A stretch of DNA of 49,304 nt from Burkholderiales bacterium (lineage in GTDB: Bacteria > Pseudomonadota > Gammaproteobacteria > Burkholderiales > Casimicrobiaceae): positions 1-49,304 of the forward strand of contig JAICKU010000023.1 in NCBI GenBank assembly GCA_025927765.1, written 5' to 3'. The position numbers and the translations under genes were made by a program. Positions 9,406 to 18,110 of the stretch are shown in pieces. Numbering within the stretch: position 1 is the first letter of the stretch; the number at the start of each line of letters is the position of its first letter. Under the pieces are notes generated by a model. That model was not told where the DNA came from and made no database searches. It saw nothing but the letters and a program-made list of their open reading frames with translations.

Positions 9406-9439
9406 AGCGGCGGAAATGGTACATTACGCCGCTTTTTTT
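9406..9439 (+). terminator. Terminator-like hairpin just upstream of the first binding-protein gene
   Basis: A 7-bp perfect stem (AGCGGCG with CGCCGCT, 14-nt loop) runs directly into seven T residues, ending 17 bp before the ATG at 9457. This has the shape of an intrinsic terminator on the plus strand. A possible -10 (TACATT, 9420-9425) lies in the loop, in which case the hairpin would not be transcribed whole. It could be a leader attenuator, a stop for upstream readthrough, or chance. Confidence 0.4.
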
Positions 9440-9456
9440 GAAATTCCGGAGTCTCA

Positions 9457-11232
9457 ATGCGCAGTTTCTGGCGATTTGCAGGCGGCCTGCTCGCGCTGCT
9501 GATTGCCGCGTCGGCCACGGCGGCCGATCCCGCCAAGGTCCTTCGCATCGCGTTTCCCGTCGCCGAAACGGGCTTCGATCCCGTGAAGGTGTCCGATCTC
9601 TATTCGAACACCGTCAACGAGGCGATTTTCGACACCCTGCTCACGTACGACTACCTCGCGCGGCCGGCGAAGCTCGTCCCGAAGACGGCCGACGGCATGC
9701 CCGAGATCTCGGACGGCGGCCGCACGTACCTCATTCACCTGAAGCGCGGCATCTATTTCGCGCCGGACCCGGCGTTCAAGGGGCAGAAGCGCGAGCTCGT
9801 CGCCGAGGATTACGTCTACAGCTTCAAGCGCTTCGCCGATCCTTCGAACCGCTCGCCGTACGCGTTCATGATCCAGGGCCGCATCGAAGGCCTCGACGAA
9901 GCGACGGAGCAGGCGAAGAAGACCGGCAAATTCGACTACGACGCGGTCATCCCGGGCATGGTCGCGCTCGACAAGTACACGCTGCGCTTCAAGCTCACGA
10001 AGGTCGACTACCTGTTCCCGTACACGCTCGCGCACGTCGTGTTCGGCGCCGTCGCGCGTGAGGTGATCGAGGCGTACGCGAACGACACGAACGCGCATCC
10101 GGTCGGCACCGGGCCCTACATGCTGAAGGAGTGGCGGCGAGCGGCGAGGATCGTGCTGGAGGCCAATCCCAACTATCGGCAGGAGGTGTGGGATTTCCAG
10201 CCCAACGCCGACGATGCCTGGGACCAGCGCGTGGTCGCGGCGATGAAGGGCAAGACGATCCCGCAGATCGGCCGCGTCGAGATCTCGGTGATCGAGGAGA
10301 GCCAGTCGCGCTGGCTCGCATTCAACCGCAAGGAGCTCGACCTGCTCGCGGTGCCGCCCACGTTCGTGGGCGAGGCGCTCGACGACCAGAACAACCTGCT
10401 GCCGCAGTGGACGGCGCAGAACGTCACGCTCTTCCGCGCGATCGATCCCAGCGTCGGCTATTCGTTCTTCAACTTCCGCGACCCGATCCTCGGCGGCTTT
10501 ACCAAGGAGAAGATCGCGCTGCGCCGTGCGATCAGCATGGGCTACGAGCTCGGCCAGGAAATCGCCGTGATCGCCAAGCACCAGGAAGTTCAGGCGCAGA
10601 TGCCGATTCCCTACGGCGTCGTCGGCTACGACCCCAATTACCGTGACGTCAACCAGTACGATCCCGCGCTCGCGAACAAGCTGCTCGATTACTACGGCTA
10701 CAAGCGCGGCGCGGATGGCTATCGCACGCTGCCCGACGGCAAGCCGATGGTGATCCACATGGCCACCGGCACGGCCGCGATCGACCGCGAATACAGCGAG
10801 CTCTGGAAGCGATCGATGGACGCCATCGGCGTTCGCATGATATTCGACCCGGGCAAGTTCGCCGACCACCTGAAGGCCGCAAAGGCGTGCCAGCTGATGA
10901 TGTGGCAGGCCGCATGGACCGCCGACTACCCCGACGGCGACAATTTCATGCAGCTCTTCTACGGGCCGAACACCGGCGAGAGCAACAACGGCTGCTACGA
11001 GTCGAAGGCGTTCGACGCGATGTACGAGCGCTCGCTCACGCTGTCCCCCGATTCCGTCGAGCGGCAGCAGCTCTTCATCGACATGACGCGGCAGGTGCAG
11101 GTCGACGGCGCGTGGAGCCTGCACGCGTCGCCGATCCGTAACCAATTGATCCGGCCGTGGGTGCTCGGTTACAAGAAGCACCCGATCCTGAACGCCGATT
11201 GGGTGTACATGGACCTGGAGCCGCGCTCGTGA
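9457..11232 (+). CDS. Peptide-type ABC transporter substrate-binding protein (first copy)
   Basis: A 591-residue family 5 periplasmic binding protein (OppA/DppA group) that captures a peptide-like solute for the importer encoded downstream. A signal peptide covers about residues 1-23 (MRSFWRFAGG to ATAA). The fold is recognised by the TLLTYDYLARPAKLVP region near the N-terminus, HPVGTGPYMLKEW in the middle and PDGDNFMQLFYGPN towards the end. A CCGGAG ribosome-binding site lies about 6 nt before the ATG. The next gene encodes a clear paralogue and its GTG start overlaps this stop (GTGA). The ligand cannot be told from sequence. Confidence 0.92.
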   Translation: MRSFWRFAGGLLALLIAASATAADPAKVLRIAFPVAETGFDPVKVSDLYSNTVNEAIFDTLLTYDYLARPAKLVPKTADGMPEISDGGRTYLIHLKRGIYFAPDPAFKGQKRELVAEDYVYSFKRFADPSNRSPYAFMIQGRIEGLDEATEQAKKTGKFDYDAVIPGMVALDKYTLRFKLTKVDYLFPYTLAHVVFGAVAREVIEAYANDTNAHPVGTGPYMLKEWRRAARIVLEANPNYRQEVWDFQPNADDAWDQRVVAAMKGKTIPQIGRVEISVIEESQSRWLAFNRKELDLLAVPPTFVGEALDDQNNLLPQWTAQNVTLFRAIDPSVGYSFFNFRDPILGGFTKEKIALRRAISMGYELGQEIAVIAKHQEVQAQMPIPYGVVGYDPNYRDVNQYDPALANKLLDYYGYKRGADGYRTLPDGKPMVIHMATGTAAIDREYSELWKRSMDAIGVRMIFDPGKFADHLKAAKACQLMMWQAAWTADYPDGDNFMQLFYGPNTGESNNGCYESKAFDAMYERSLTLSPDSVERQQLFIDMTRQVQVDGAWSLHASPIRNQLIRPWVLGYKKHPILNADWVYMDLEPRS

Positions 11233-13037
11233 GGCGCGCTTTCGTCATCCTGATCGTCGCGTTCGTTGCGACGGTGTCCGCGCACGCGGCCGATCCGAAC
11301 AAGGTGCTGCGCACCGTGTTTCCCGTCGCGGAAACGGGCTTCGACCCCGCCGGCGTGCAGGACCTCTACTCGGCGACGATCGAGCAGATGCTCTTCGAGA
11401 CGCTGCTCACCTACGATTATCTCGCGCGTCCCGCGAAGCTCGTGCCGCTGACCGCGGAGGCATTGCCCGAGGTGAGCGACAACGGCAAGACGTACACGGT
11501 GCGCGTGAAGAAGGGCATCTACTTCATCGACGATCCGGCGTTCAAGGGCAAGAAGCGCGAGCTCGTCGCGGCCGACTACGCGTATGCGCTCAAACGACTG
11601 ATCGACCCGAAGATCCGCTCGCCGTGGGCATGGCTCGTCGAAGGCAAGATCGTCGGATTGGACGAGCTTGCCGAGGCCGCGAAGAAGAGCGGGCAGTTCG
11701 ACTACGACGCACCGGTCGAGGGCCTGACGACGCCCGACCGCTACACACTGCAGATCAAGCTCAGGGAAAGCGACTACAACCTGCCGTACATCCTCGCGCA
11801 CGAGCCGACGTCGGCGGTGGCGCGCGAAGTGATCGACACGTACCGCGACGTCGCCGGCCGCGCGATGTCGAACCCGGTGGGCACGGGCCCCTACGTGCTG
11901 AAGCAGTGGGTGCGCAGTTCCAAGATCGTGCTCGAGGCGAATCCTGCGTACCGCGGCTTCACGTGGGATTTCGCGCCCGGCGACGCCGAGGACGCGTCGA
12001 TCGTCGCCACGATGAAGGGCAAGAAGATGCCGCAGATCGGGCGGATCGAAGTGTCGATCATGGAGGAGGACCAGGCGCGGCTCCTGGCCTTCCAGAACGA
12101 CGAGCTCGACCTCATGAACCTCGAGGGACCGCTCGCGCCGAACGTGCTCGACGGCGACAAGCTCAAGCCCGAATTCGTGAAGAAGGGCATCAAGCTGTCG
12201 CGCATCGTCGATCCGTCGATCGGCTACGTGTACTGGAACCTGCAGGATCCGATCGTCGGCGGCCTGTCGAAGGAGAAGATCGCGCTGCGCCGCGCGATGG
12301 CGATGGCGTACGACGTCGACGAGGAAATCCGTGTCGTGCGCAACGGCCAGGCCGAGGAGGTGCAGTATCCGGTGCCGCCCGGCGTGGTCGGTCACGATTC
12401 GCATTACCGTTCACCGGTGCGTTACGACCCGGTGCTCGCGAACAAGCTCCTCGACTGGTTCGGCTACAAGCGGGGCGCCGACGGCTATCGCAATCTTCCC
12501 GACGGCAAGCCGTTCACGATCCGCTATGCGTCGCGTCCCGATTCGCTCGGCCGGCAACAGGACGAGCTGTGGAAGAAGGCGCTCGACGGCATCGGCATCC
12601 GGATGCAAGTGCAGAAGGACCGCTTTCCCGAGCTCTTGAAGCTCGAGCGCCAGTGCAAGCTGATGATGCGCACGGCGTCGTGGATCGCCGACTATCCCGA
12701 TGGCGACAACTTCATGCAGCTCCTCTACAGCAAGTACATCGGGCAGAACAACAACGGCTGCGCGAAGATCCCCGAGTACGACGCGCTCTACGAGAAGGCG
12801 ATGAAGCTGCCGGCGGGTCCCGAGCGCGACCGGCTCTACCACGACATGGCGCGCATCATCGAGGTGTACGCGCCGTGGCGACTCGACACGTCGACGTATC
12901 GCAACATGCTGATCCAGCCGCGTGTGGTCGGCTTTCGCAAGCACCCGATCCTGCACGCCGAGTGGGCGTACATCGACATCGCGCCCGCGAACGGCAATGA
13001 CGTCGCCACCGGACTCGGTCGACGTGCGGCCAACTAG
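11229..13037 (+). CDS. Peptide-type ABC transporter substrate-binding protein (second copy)
   Basis: A 602-residue paralogue of the preceding binding protein, sharing KVLRxxFPVAETGFDP at the mature N-terminus, LLTYDYLARPAKLVP, the NPVGTGPYVLKQW stretch and the PDGDNFMQL segment. The start is a GTG at 11229 that overlaps the upstream stop as GTGA and leads straight into a signal peptide (VRRAFVILIV to SAHA). An upstream in-frame ATG at 11157 would put 24 non-hydrophobic residues before it and is rejected. The pair looks like a tandem duplication serving one set of permeases, possibly with different ligands. Confidence 0.92.
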   Translation: MRRAFVILIVAFVATVSAHAADPNKVLRTVFPVAETGFDPAGVQDLYSATIEQMLFETLLTYDYLARPAKLVPLTAEALPEVSDNGKTYTVRVKKGIYFIDDPAFKGKKRELVAADYAYALKRLIDPKIRSPWAWLVEGKIVGLDELAEAAKKSGQFDYDAPVEGLTTPDRYTLQIKLRESDYNLPYILAHEPTSAVAREVIDTYRDVAGRAMSNPVGTGPYVLKQWVRSSKIVLEANPAYRGFTWDFAPGDAEDASIVATMKGKKMPQIGRIEVSIMEEDQARLLAFQNDELDLMNLEGPLAPNVLDGDKLKPEFVKKGIKLSRIVDPSIGYVYWNLQDPIVGGLSKEKIALRRAMAMAYDVDEEIRVVRNGQAEEVQYPVPPGVVGHDSHYRSPVRYDPVLANKLLDWFGYKRGADGYRNLPDGKPFTIRYASRPDSLGRQQDELWKKALDGIGIRMQVQKDRFPELLKLERQCKLMMRTASWIADYPDGDNFMQLLYSKYIGQNNNGCAKIPEYDALYEKAMKLPAGPERDRLYHDMARIIEVYAPWRLDTSTYRNMLIQPRVVGFRKHPILHAEWAYIDIAPANGNDVATGLGRRAAN

Positions 13038-13052
13038 AAAGGAGCCTTTGGC

Positions 13053-13991
13053 GTGAGTGCCTACATCATCCGGCGCCTGTGGCAGATGCTCCCGACGATG
13101 CTCGGCGTCGTGCTGCTCGTGTTCTTCATCTTCAACTGGGTCGGCGGCGATCCCGCGTACGTGCTCGCGGGCAAGATCAGCAACCAGGAGCAGATCGACA
13201 ACATCCGCCGCCAGCTCGGCGTCGACCAGCCGTACTGGGTGCAGCTCGGCATCTTCCTGAAGCAGATCGTCACCGCCGACTTCGGCGCGAGCTGGAGCAC
13301 CAACGAGCGCGTGTCGCACATCCTGCTGACGCGCCTCGGGCCGTCGCTCACCGTGCTCGTGCCGCTCACCATCCTGGCCACGCTGATCTCGATCGGCCTC
13401 GCCCTTGCCGTGGCGTACGTGCGCGGCTCGTTCACCGACCGCATGGTGATGATCGTCTGCACGGTCGGATTGTCGATCTCGATCCTCGTCTACATCATCG
13501 TGTTCCAGTACGTGTTCGCGTACAAGCTCGGATGGTTCCCGGTGCAGGGCTGGGGCGACAGCTTCATCCAGAACCTGTTCGTGTACGCATCGCTGCCGAT
13601 CCTGATCGGCCTCGTCGTCAGCATTGCGCCGAACCTGCGGCTCTACCGCACGTTCTTCCTCGACGAGATCAACCAGGACTACGTGCGCACCGCGCGCGCG
13701 AAGGGCGTGTCCGAGAACCGCATCATGTGGATCCACGTGTTGCGCAACGCGTCGATCCCGATCATCACGTTCCTGATGGCGGAGCTGCCGGGGCTGCTGC
13801 TGGGCTCGTTCCTGATCGAGCGCTTCTTCTCGATTCCGGGCATCGGCCGCGAGGTGATCCTCGCCGTCGAGCGCTCCGACTTTCCGGTGATCAAGGCGAT
13901 CACCGTGTACGTCGCGTTCGCGACGATCGCCACCAACCTGCTTGCAGACCTGACGTACAAGGCCGTGGACCCGCGCGTGCAACTCAAATGA
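13053..13991 (+). CDS. Peptide-type ABC transporter permease, OppB/DppB family
   Basis: A 312-residue inner-membrane permease with about six membrane segments, starting with the family N-terminus (YIIRRLWQMLPTMLGV). The ATPase-contacting EAA-type loop is RTARAKGVSENRIMWIHVLRN. The start is GTG, with an AAAGGAG site at 13038-13044 and 8-nt spacing, which settles the choice. It follows the second binding-protein gene by 15 bp and precedes the OppC-type gene by 16 bp in the same operon. Confidence 0.93.
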   Translation: MSAYIIRRLWQMLPTMLGVVLLVFFIFNWVGGDPAYVLAGKISNQEQIDNIRRQLGVDQPYWVQLGIFLKQIVTADFGASWSTNERVSHILLTRLGPSLTVLVPLTILATLISIGLALAVAYVRGSFTDRMVMIVCTVGLSISILVYIIVFQYVFAYKLGWFPVQGWGDSFIQNLFVYASLPILIGLVVSIAPNLRLYRTFFLDEINQDYVRTARAKGVSENRIMWIHVLRNASIPIITFLMAELPGLLLGSFLIERFFSIPGIGREVILAVERSDFPVIKAITVYVAFATIATNLLADLTYKAVDPRVQLK

Positions 13992-14007
13992 TGATCATTT
14001 CCTGAAC

Positions 14008-15222
14008 ATGGCGACCGATCTGGCCGCACTTCGCGGAACCCGCGCGCCTACCGCCCGCGAAATCCCGCACACCGTCTCGCCGGGCCTGTGGACGCTCGCG
14101 TGGCGGCGCCTGCGCTCCGACACCGTGGGCATGGTGTCGCTCGTGATCGTCGCGGCGTTCATCCTGATGATGATCCTGTCCGGCGCCGGCCTGATCGCCT
14201 CCGACTGGAACCGAGAGGTCGGCGTCAACTACGCGCCGCCCACGTTCCTTGGCGAGGAGGCGACCGCGACCGCACCCGCGTCGATTACGCTGCCCGGTGC
14301 CGGGAACGCGGCGGGGGCGACGCAGTACAAGTCGAACATCGTCGACCCGATCGGCGACGTGATCGAAGCGCTCAAGGCGGGGAAGACGCCCGGCGAAGCC
14401 GCGTCGACCGGAACGTTGCCACCGCCCGAAACCGCCGAAGAGAAATCGGTCGATCCGCTCGCCGAAGTGATGGCCGACATCCGCAAGAGCGAAGCATCGA
14501 AGGCCGCGGCGAAGCCCGTCGAACGCAAGGCCACGCTGCCCTTCGGCGGCGACAAGTGGGGCCGCGACGTGCTGAAGAAGACGATCAAGGGCTCGGAGAC
14601 GTCGATCTTCGTCGGTCTCGCTGCAGCGACGCTCGCCACGTTCCTCGGCACCGTGTTCGGCGCGATCGCGGGCTATTTCGGCAAGTGGGTCGACGACGCG
14701 TTCAACTGGTTCTACAGCGTGTTCAGCTCCATTCCGTATTTGCTGCTGATCCTCGCCGTCGCCGCGGTGCTGCAGCAGAAGGGCATCTTCACCGTCATCC
14801 TGATCCTGGGCCTGACCGGCTGGACAGGCGTGTTCCGGCTGATGCGCGCCGAGTACCTGAAGCACAAGTCGCGCGAATACGTGCAGGCGGCCGACGCGAT
14901 CGGCGCGTCGAATGCGCGACGCATGTTCCTGCACATCTTCCCGAACGTGTCGCACGTGGTGCTCGTGCAGCTGTCGATCCTCGTCGTCGGCTTCATCAAG
15001 GCCGAGGTGATCCTGTCGTTCCTCGGCTTCGGCGTGCCGGTCGACGTGGTGTCGTGGGGCTCGATGCTGAACGAGGCGCAGAACGAGTTGATTCTCGGCA
15101 AGTGGTGGCAGCTCGTCGCAGCGACGACGGCGATGGCAATCCTCGTCACGGCGTTTTCACTGTTCACCGATGCGTTGCGCGATGCGCTCGATCCGAAGCT
15201 CAAGGGACGGGCAGGCGCATGA
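14008..15222 (+). CDS. Peptide-type ABC transporter permease, OppC/DppC family, with enlarged periplasmic loop
   Basis: The second permease of the importer, 404 residues, long for the family (about 280-300 is common). The cytoplasmic N-terminus and first membrane segment (about 33-65) are normal. About 100 residues follow that are rich in Ala, Pro, Glu and Lys, before the conserved GGDKWGRDVLKK sequence near 178 that normally comes soon after segment one. The remaining five segments and the EAA loop (QAADAIGASNARRMFLHIFPN) are intact. The extra stretch is predicted to sit in the periplasm. It is in frame, so it is an insertion rather than damage. Confidence 0.92.
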   Translation: MATDLAALRGTRAPTAREIPHTVSPGLWTLAWRRLRSDTVGMVSLVIVAAFILMMILSGAGLIASDWNREVGVNYAPPTFLGEEATATAPASITLPGAGNAAGATQYKSNIVDPIGDVIEALKAGKTPGEAASTGTLPPPETAEEKSVDPLAEVMADIRKSEASKAAAKPVERKATLPFGGDKWGRDVLKKTIKGSETSIFVGLAAATLATFLGTVFGAIAGYFGKWVDDAFNWFYSVFSSIPYLLLILAVAAVLQQKGIFTVILILGLTGWTGVFRLMRAEYLKHKSREYVQAADAIGASNARRMFLHIFPNVSHVVLVQLSILVVGFIKAEVILSFLGFGVPVDVVSWGSMLNEAQNELILGKWWQLVAATTAMAILVTAFSLFTDALRDALDPKLKGRAGA

Positions 15223-15234
15223 CGACGAATGCAG

Positions 15235-15275
15235 CCTCTCCCGCGGTGCGGGAGAAGGTCGGGGTGAGGGACAGC
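15235..15275. repeat. Short hairpin repeat between permease and ATPase genes
   Basis: TCTCCCGC and GCGGGAGA (15237-15244, 15248-15255) form a perfect 8-bp stem with a 3-nt loop, followed by GGTCGGGGTGAGGG. This CTCTCCCGC...GGGGTGAGGG pattern resembles a dispersed intergenic repeat seen in many proteobacterial genomes, from general knowledge. It lies within an operon, between the OppC-type stop and the ATPase start at 15281, and could modulate expression of the ATPase. Confidence 0.55.
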
Positions 15276-15280
15276 AACCG

Positions 15281-16996
15281 ATGAATAGTCCAAAGTTCGC
15301 CGGCGATCCTCTCGTCGCCGTCCGCAACCTGCGCGTGTCGTTCCGTCTCGATCGTCAAACGACGTTCGACGCGGTGAAGGGCATCTCCTTCGACATTCCG
15401 CGCAACAGCACCGTCGCGCTCGTCGGCGAATCCGGCTCGGGCAAATCCGTGACGTCGCTCGCGATGCTGGGCTTGCTGCCGCCGGAAAACTCGATCATCG
15501 ATCCGGCTTCGGAGATTCTCTTCGGCGGCCGCAACATCCTCGGCCTGTCGATGGGCGAACTGCGCAAGCTGCGCGGCGCCGAAATCTCGATGATCTTCCA
15601 GGAGCCGATGACGTCGCTGAACCCCGTGTTCACCGTCGGCTGGCAGCTCGAGGAAGTGCTGCGCCTGCACGTCGGCCTCAGTGGCAAGGCCGCGCGCAAG
15701 CGCTCGGTCGAGGTGCTGCGCGAAGTCGGCATTCCCGAGCCCGAGCGGCGCATCGACGCGTATCCGTCGCAGCTTTCCGGCGGCCAGCAGCAGCGCGTGA
15801 TGATCGCGATGGCGATCGCGTGCGAGCCGCAGCTTTTGATCGCCGACGAGCCCACCACGGCGCTCGACGTCACGATCCAGAAGCAGATCCTCGACCTGAT
15901 CGCCGATCTCCAGAAGCGTCGCCAGATGTCGGTGCTGTTCATCACGCACGACCTCGCGGTCGTCGGCGAGATCGCGGATTACGTCGTGGTGATGCGCAAC
16001 GGCGAGATTCGCGAGCAGGGACCGGCGAAGGACGTGTTCGAGCATCCGAAGGACACGTACACGAAGGCGCTGTTGCGCTGCCGTCCGCAGCTCGAACGCC
16101 GTCCCGCGCGGCTGCCGGTGATCGACGATTACATGCACGGCTCCGGGCCGAAGCACACCGAGGAGCGCCGGCGCGGGGTCGCGCCGGGCGATGCGATCGT
16201 GCTCGACGTGAAGAACCTCGGCAAGAGCTTCTATTCGCGTGAAGGATTGTTCGGCAAGCGCGAATTCAAGGCGGTGAAGGACGTGTCGTTCCGGTTGCCG
16301 AAAGGCAAGACGCTCGGCCTCGTCGGCGAGTCGGGGTCGGGGAAGACGACGGTCGGCCTGACGCTGATGCGCCTGCACGAAGCGACGACGGGCGAAGCGT
16401 ACTTCGAGGGGAAGGACCTCCTGTCGATGTCGCCGAAGGAGTTCATGGCGTACAAGAGGCGCATCCAGATCATCTTCCAGAACCCGTACGCGTCGCTGAA
16501 TCCGCGCTTCACCGTCGGGCAGATCCTCGTCGAGCCGATGCAGATCCACGGCATCGGCGATTCCGCGCAGGCGCGCACCGACATGGCGTTCGAGCTGCTC
16601 GACAAGGTCGGGCTGCCCGAAGTGTCGTTCTACAAGTACCCGCACGAATTCTCGGGTGGGCAGCGGCAGCGCATTGCCATCGCGCGCTGCCTGACGATGC
16701 GGCCCGACATCCTGATCTGCGACGAGTCGGTGTCGGCGCTCGACGTTTCGGTGCAGGCGCAGGTGCTGAACCTGCTGCAGGACCTGCAGGACGAATACGG
16801 CCTGTCGTACATCTTCATCTCGCACGACCTCGCGGTCGTCAAGTACATCTCCGACGAGGTGATGGTGATGAACGAGGGCGAGATCGTCGAGATCGCGAAC
16901 TCGGACGAGATCTACCGCGATCCGAAGAAGCCCTACACGAAGCGGCTGCTGGCGTCGATCCCGAAGGGGTGGCAGGGCGCGCGCGCCGCCGACTGA
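15281..16996 (+). CDS. Peptide-type ABC transporter fused double ATPase (OppD-OppF / YejF-like)
   Basis: One 571-residue protein carries both ATPase domains of the importer. Domain one has Walker A GESGSGKS at 49-56, signature LSGGQQQR and Walker B LLIADEPTTALD. Domain two has Walker A GESGSGKT, signature FSGGQRQR and Walker B LICDESVSALD. Each is followed by the peptide-importer C-terminal segment (YTKALLRCRP; YTKRLLASIP). The ATG at 15281 gives the normal N-terminus; an earlier in-frame start inside the permease gene adds a repeat-encoded stretch and is rejected. In the second Walker B, Ser replaces the usual Pro after the catalytic Glu, which should be tolerated. Confidence 0.93.
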   Translation: MNSPKFAGDPLVAVRNLRVSFRLDRQTTFDAVKGISFDIPRNSTVALVGESGSGKSVTSLAMLGLLPPENSIIDPASEILFGGRNILGLSMGELRKLRGAEISMIFQEPMTSLNPVFTVGWQLEEVLRLHVGLSGKAARKRSVEVLREVGIPEPERRIDAYPSQLSGGQQQRVMIAMAIACEPQLLIADEPTTALDVTIQKQILDLIADLQKRRQMSVLFITHDLAVVGEIADYVVVMRNGEIREQGPAKDVFEHPKDTYTKALLRCRPQLERRPARLPVIDDYMHGSGPKHTEERRRGVAPGDAIVLDVKNLGKSFYSREGLFGKREFKAVKDVSFRLPKGKTLGLVGESGSGKTTVGLTLMRLHEATTGEAYFEGKDLLSMSPKEFMAYKRRIQIIFQNPYASLNPRFTVGQILVEPMQIHGIGDSAQARTDMAFELLDKVGLPEVSFYKYPHEFSGGQRQRIAIARCLTMRPDILICDESVSALDVSVQAQVLNLLQDLQDEYGLSYIFISHDLAVVKYISDEVMVMNEGEIVEIANSDEIYRDPKKPYTKRLLASIPKGWQGARAAD

Positions 16997-17007
16997 CGAA
17001 CCGATGA

Positions 17008-17031
17008 GTAGCGTCAGACTCTACTTTTCGC
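17008..17031. terminator. Palindromic terminator-like repeat, copy 1
   Basis: GTAGCGTC-A-GACTCTAC (17008-17024) is a 17-bp palindrome with one mismatched pair, followed by CTTTTCGC-type sequence. It lies 12 bp after the ATPase stop and 39 bp before the stop of the convergent LacI-type gene. A copy matching 22 of 24 positions lies at 48206-48229, also between convergent genes, which suggests a dispersed bidirectional terminator element. Confidence 0.6.
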
Positions 17032-17062
17032 CGCGACGGAAAGCAGCGAGCGAACGCATCGT

Positions 17063-18088
17063 TCATGCGCTCGCGCGCGGCACCAGTTCGAATCCTGCGT
17101 CGACGATGCGCGATCGCACGCGCCGGCCCGCGAGGCGGTCGCACAGCATCTTGCCCGCGCGTCGTCCGATGTCGTAGCGCGGCACCCGAATCGTCGTGAG
17201 CGCCGGGACGACTTGTCCCGCGATCGGAATGTCGTCGAAGCCGGCGATCGCGATGTCGTCGGGGATCGACCGGCCGCGGCGCTGGCACTCGTAGAGCGCG
17301 CCGACGGCGAGCGCGTCCGCCGAGCAGTAGACCGCGCGCACGTCCGGCCGCCGATCGAGCAGCGTCGCAATGGCGCGCGCGCCGGAATCGATGTCCAGCG
17401 TCGTCTCGACGCAAAGGCGCGGATCCACCGCCCGATGCGCGCGTTTCATCGCGAGTTCGTAGCCGAGGCGCCGGTCGCGCGCGCGATCGTTGTTGCCCGG
17501 GAACGCGCCGATGTAACCAATCGACCGGTAGCGCCGGCCGATCAGGTAGTGCGTGATCGCGCGCGACGCTGCGACATTGGAGAAGCCGACGACCATGTCG
17601 ATCGGGTCGTCGGTGAGATTGCCGCCCTCCACGACGGGGATGCCCGCGCGCTGCAGCATCTTCACCGTTTCCGCCGTATGACCGACCCCGGAGAGGTAGA
17701 TCGCGTCGACACGCCGCGACAGGAACGCGCGCACCAGCGACTCCTCCTCCGTCGACGAGAAGCCGCTCGCGCCGAGCAGCAGGTGGAAGCCCTGCGGCAC
17801 CACCGTGTCGGTCAGGCCCTGCATGATCTCGGCGATCAGCGAGTTGGTGAGCACAGGGATCACGGCGGCGATCATGCCCGAGCGATTCGACGCGAGCCCG
17901 CGCGCGATGAGGTCGGGGACGTAGCCGATGTCGCGGATCACCTGCTCGACGCGCGCGCGCGTGGCGAGCGCCACTTTCGCCGGCTCGCGCAGCACGCGCA
18001 CGACGGTCATCGTCGACACGCCGGCGGCGCTCGCGACGTCGGCAAGCCGCGGCCGGCGCACCGGCAGCGTCGCCTTCAGGTTTGACAT
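17063..18088 (-). CDS. LacI-family transcriptional regulator
   Basis: A 341-residue repressor-type protein. The N-terminal helix-turn-helix is at about 15-34 (LADVASAAGVSTMTVVRVL), followed by the hinge and a periplasmic-binding-protein-like sensor domain (FDDIPIAGQVVPALTTIR is typical of the GntR/GalR group). It is divergent from the transporter-enzyme operon starting at 18156. Two 14-bp LacI-type operators begin 9 bp upstream of its ATG, so it most likely represses both itself and that operon until a sugar or sugar acid binds. No Shine-Dalgarno is visible before the ATG because the operators occupy that space. Confidence 0.92.
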   Translation of the reverse strand: MSNLKATLPVRRPRLADVASAAGVSTMTVVRVLREPAKVALATRARVEQVIRDIGYVPDLIARGLASNRSGMIAAVIPVLTNSLIAEIMQGLTDTVVPQGFHLLLGASGFSSTEEESLVRAFLSRRVDAIYLSGVGHTAETVKMLQRAGIPVVEGGNLTDDPIDMVVGFSNVAASRAITHYLIGRRYRSIGYIGAFPGNNDRARDRRLGYELAMKRAHRAVDPRLCVETTLDIDSGARAIATLLDRRPDVRAVYCSADALAVGALYECQRRGRSIPDDIAIAGFDDIPIAGQVVPALTTIRVPRYDIGRRAGKMLCDRLAGRRVRSRIVDAGFELVPRASA

Positions 18089-18096
18089 CGGAAAAA

Positions 18097-18110
18097 TGAT
18101 AGCGCTAACA
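18097..18110. promoter_or_regulatory. LacI-type operator, site 1
   Basis: TGATAGCGCTAACA is a near-perfect palindrome with the central CG of LacI/GalR-family operators. It matches the general pattern TGWnARCGnTnWCA known for this family. It lies in the divergent spacer, nearest to the regulator start. Confidence 0.75.

Noticed and set aside
9454-11181. Long minus-strand open frame opposite the first binding-protein gene
   Set aside because: No domain or plausible start; shadow of a clear plus-strand gene. Similar shadows opposite the second binding-protein gene and gspE were also rejected.
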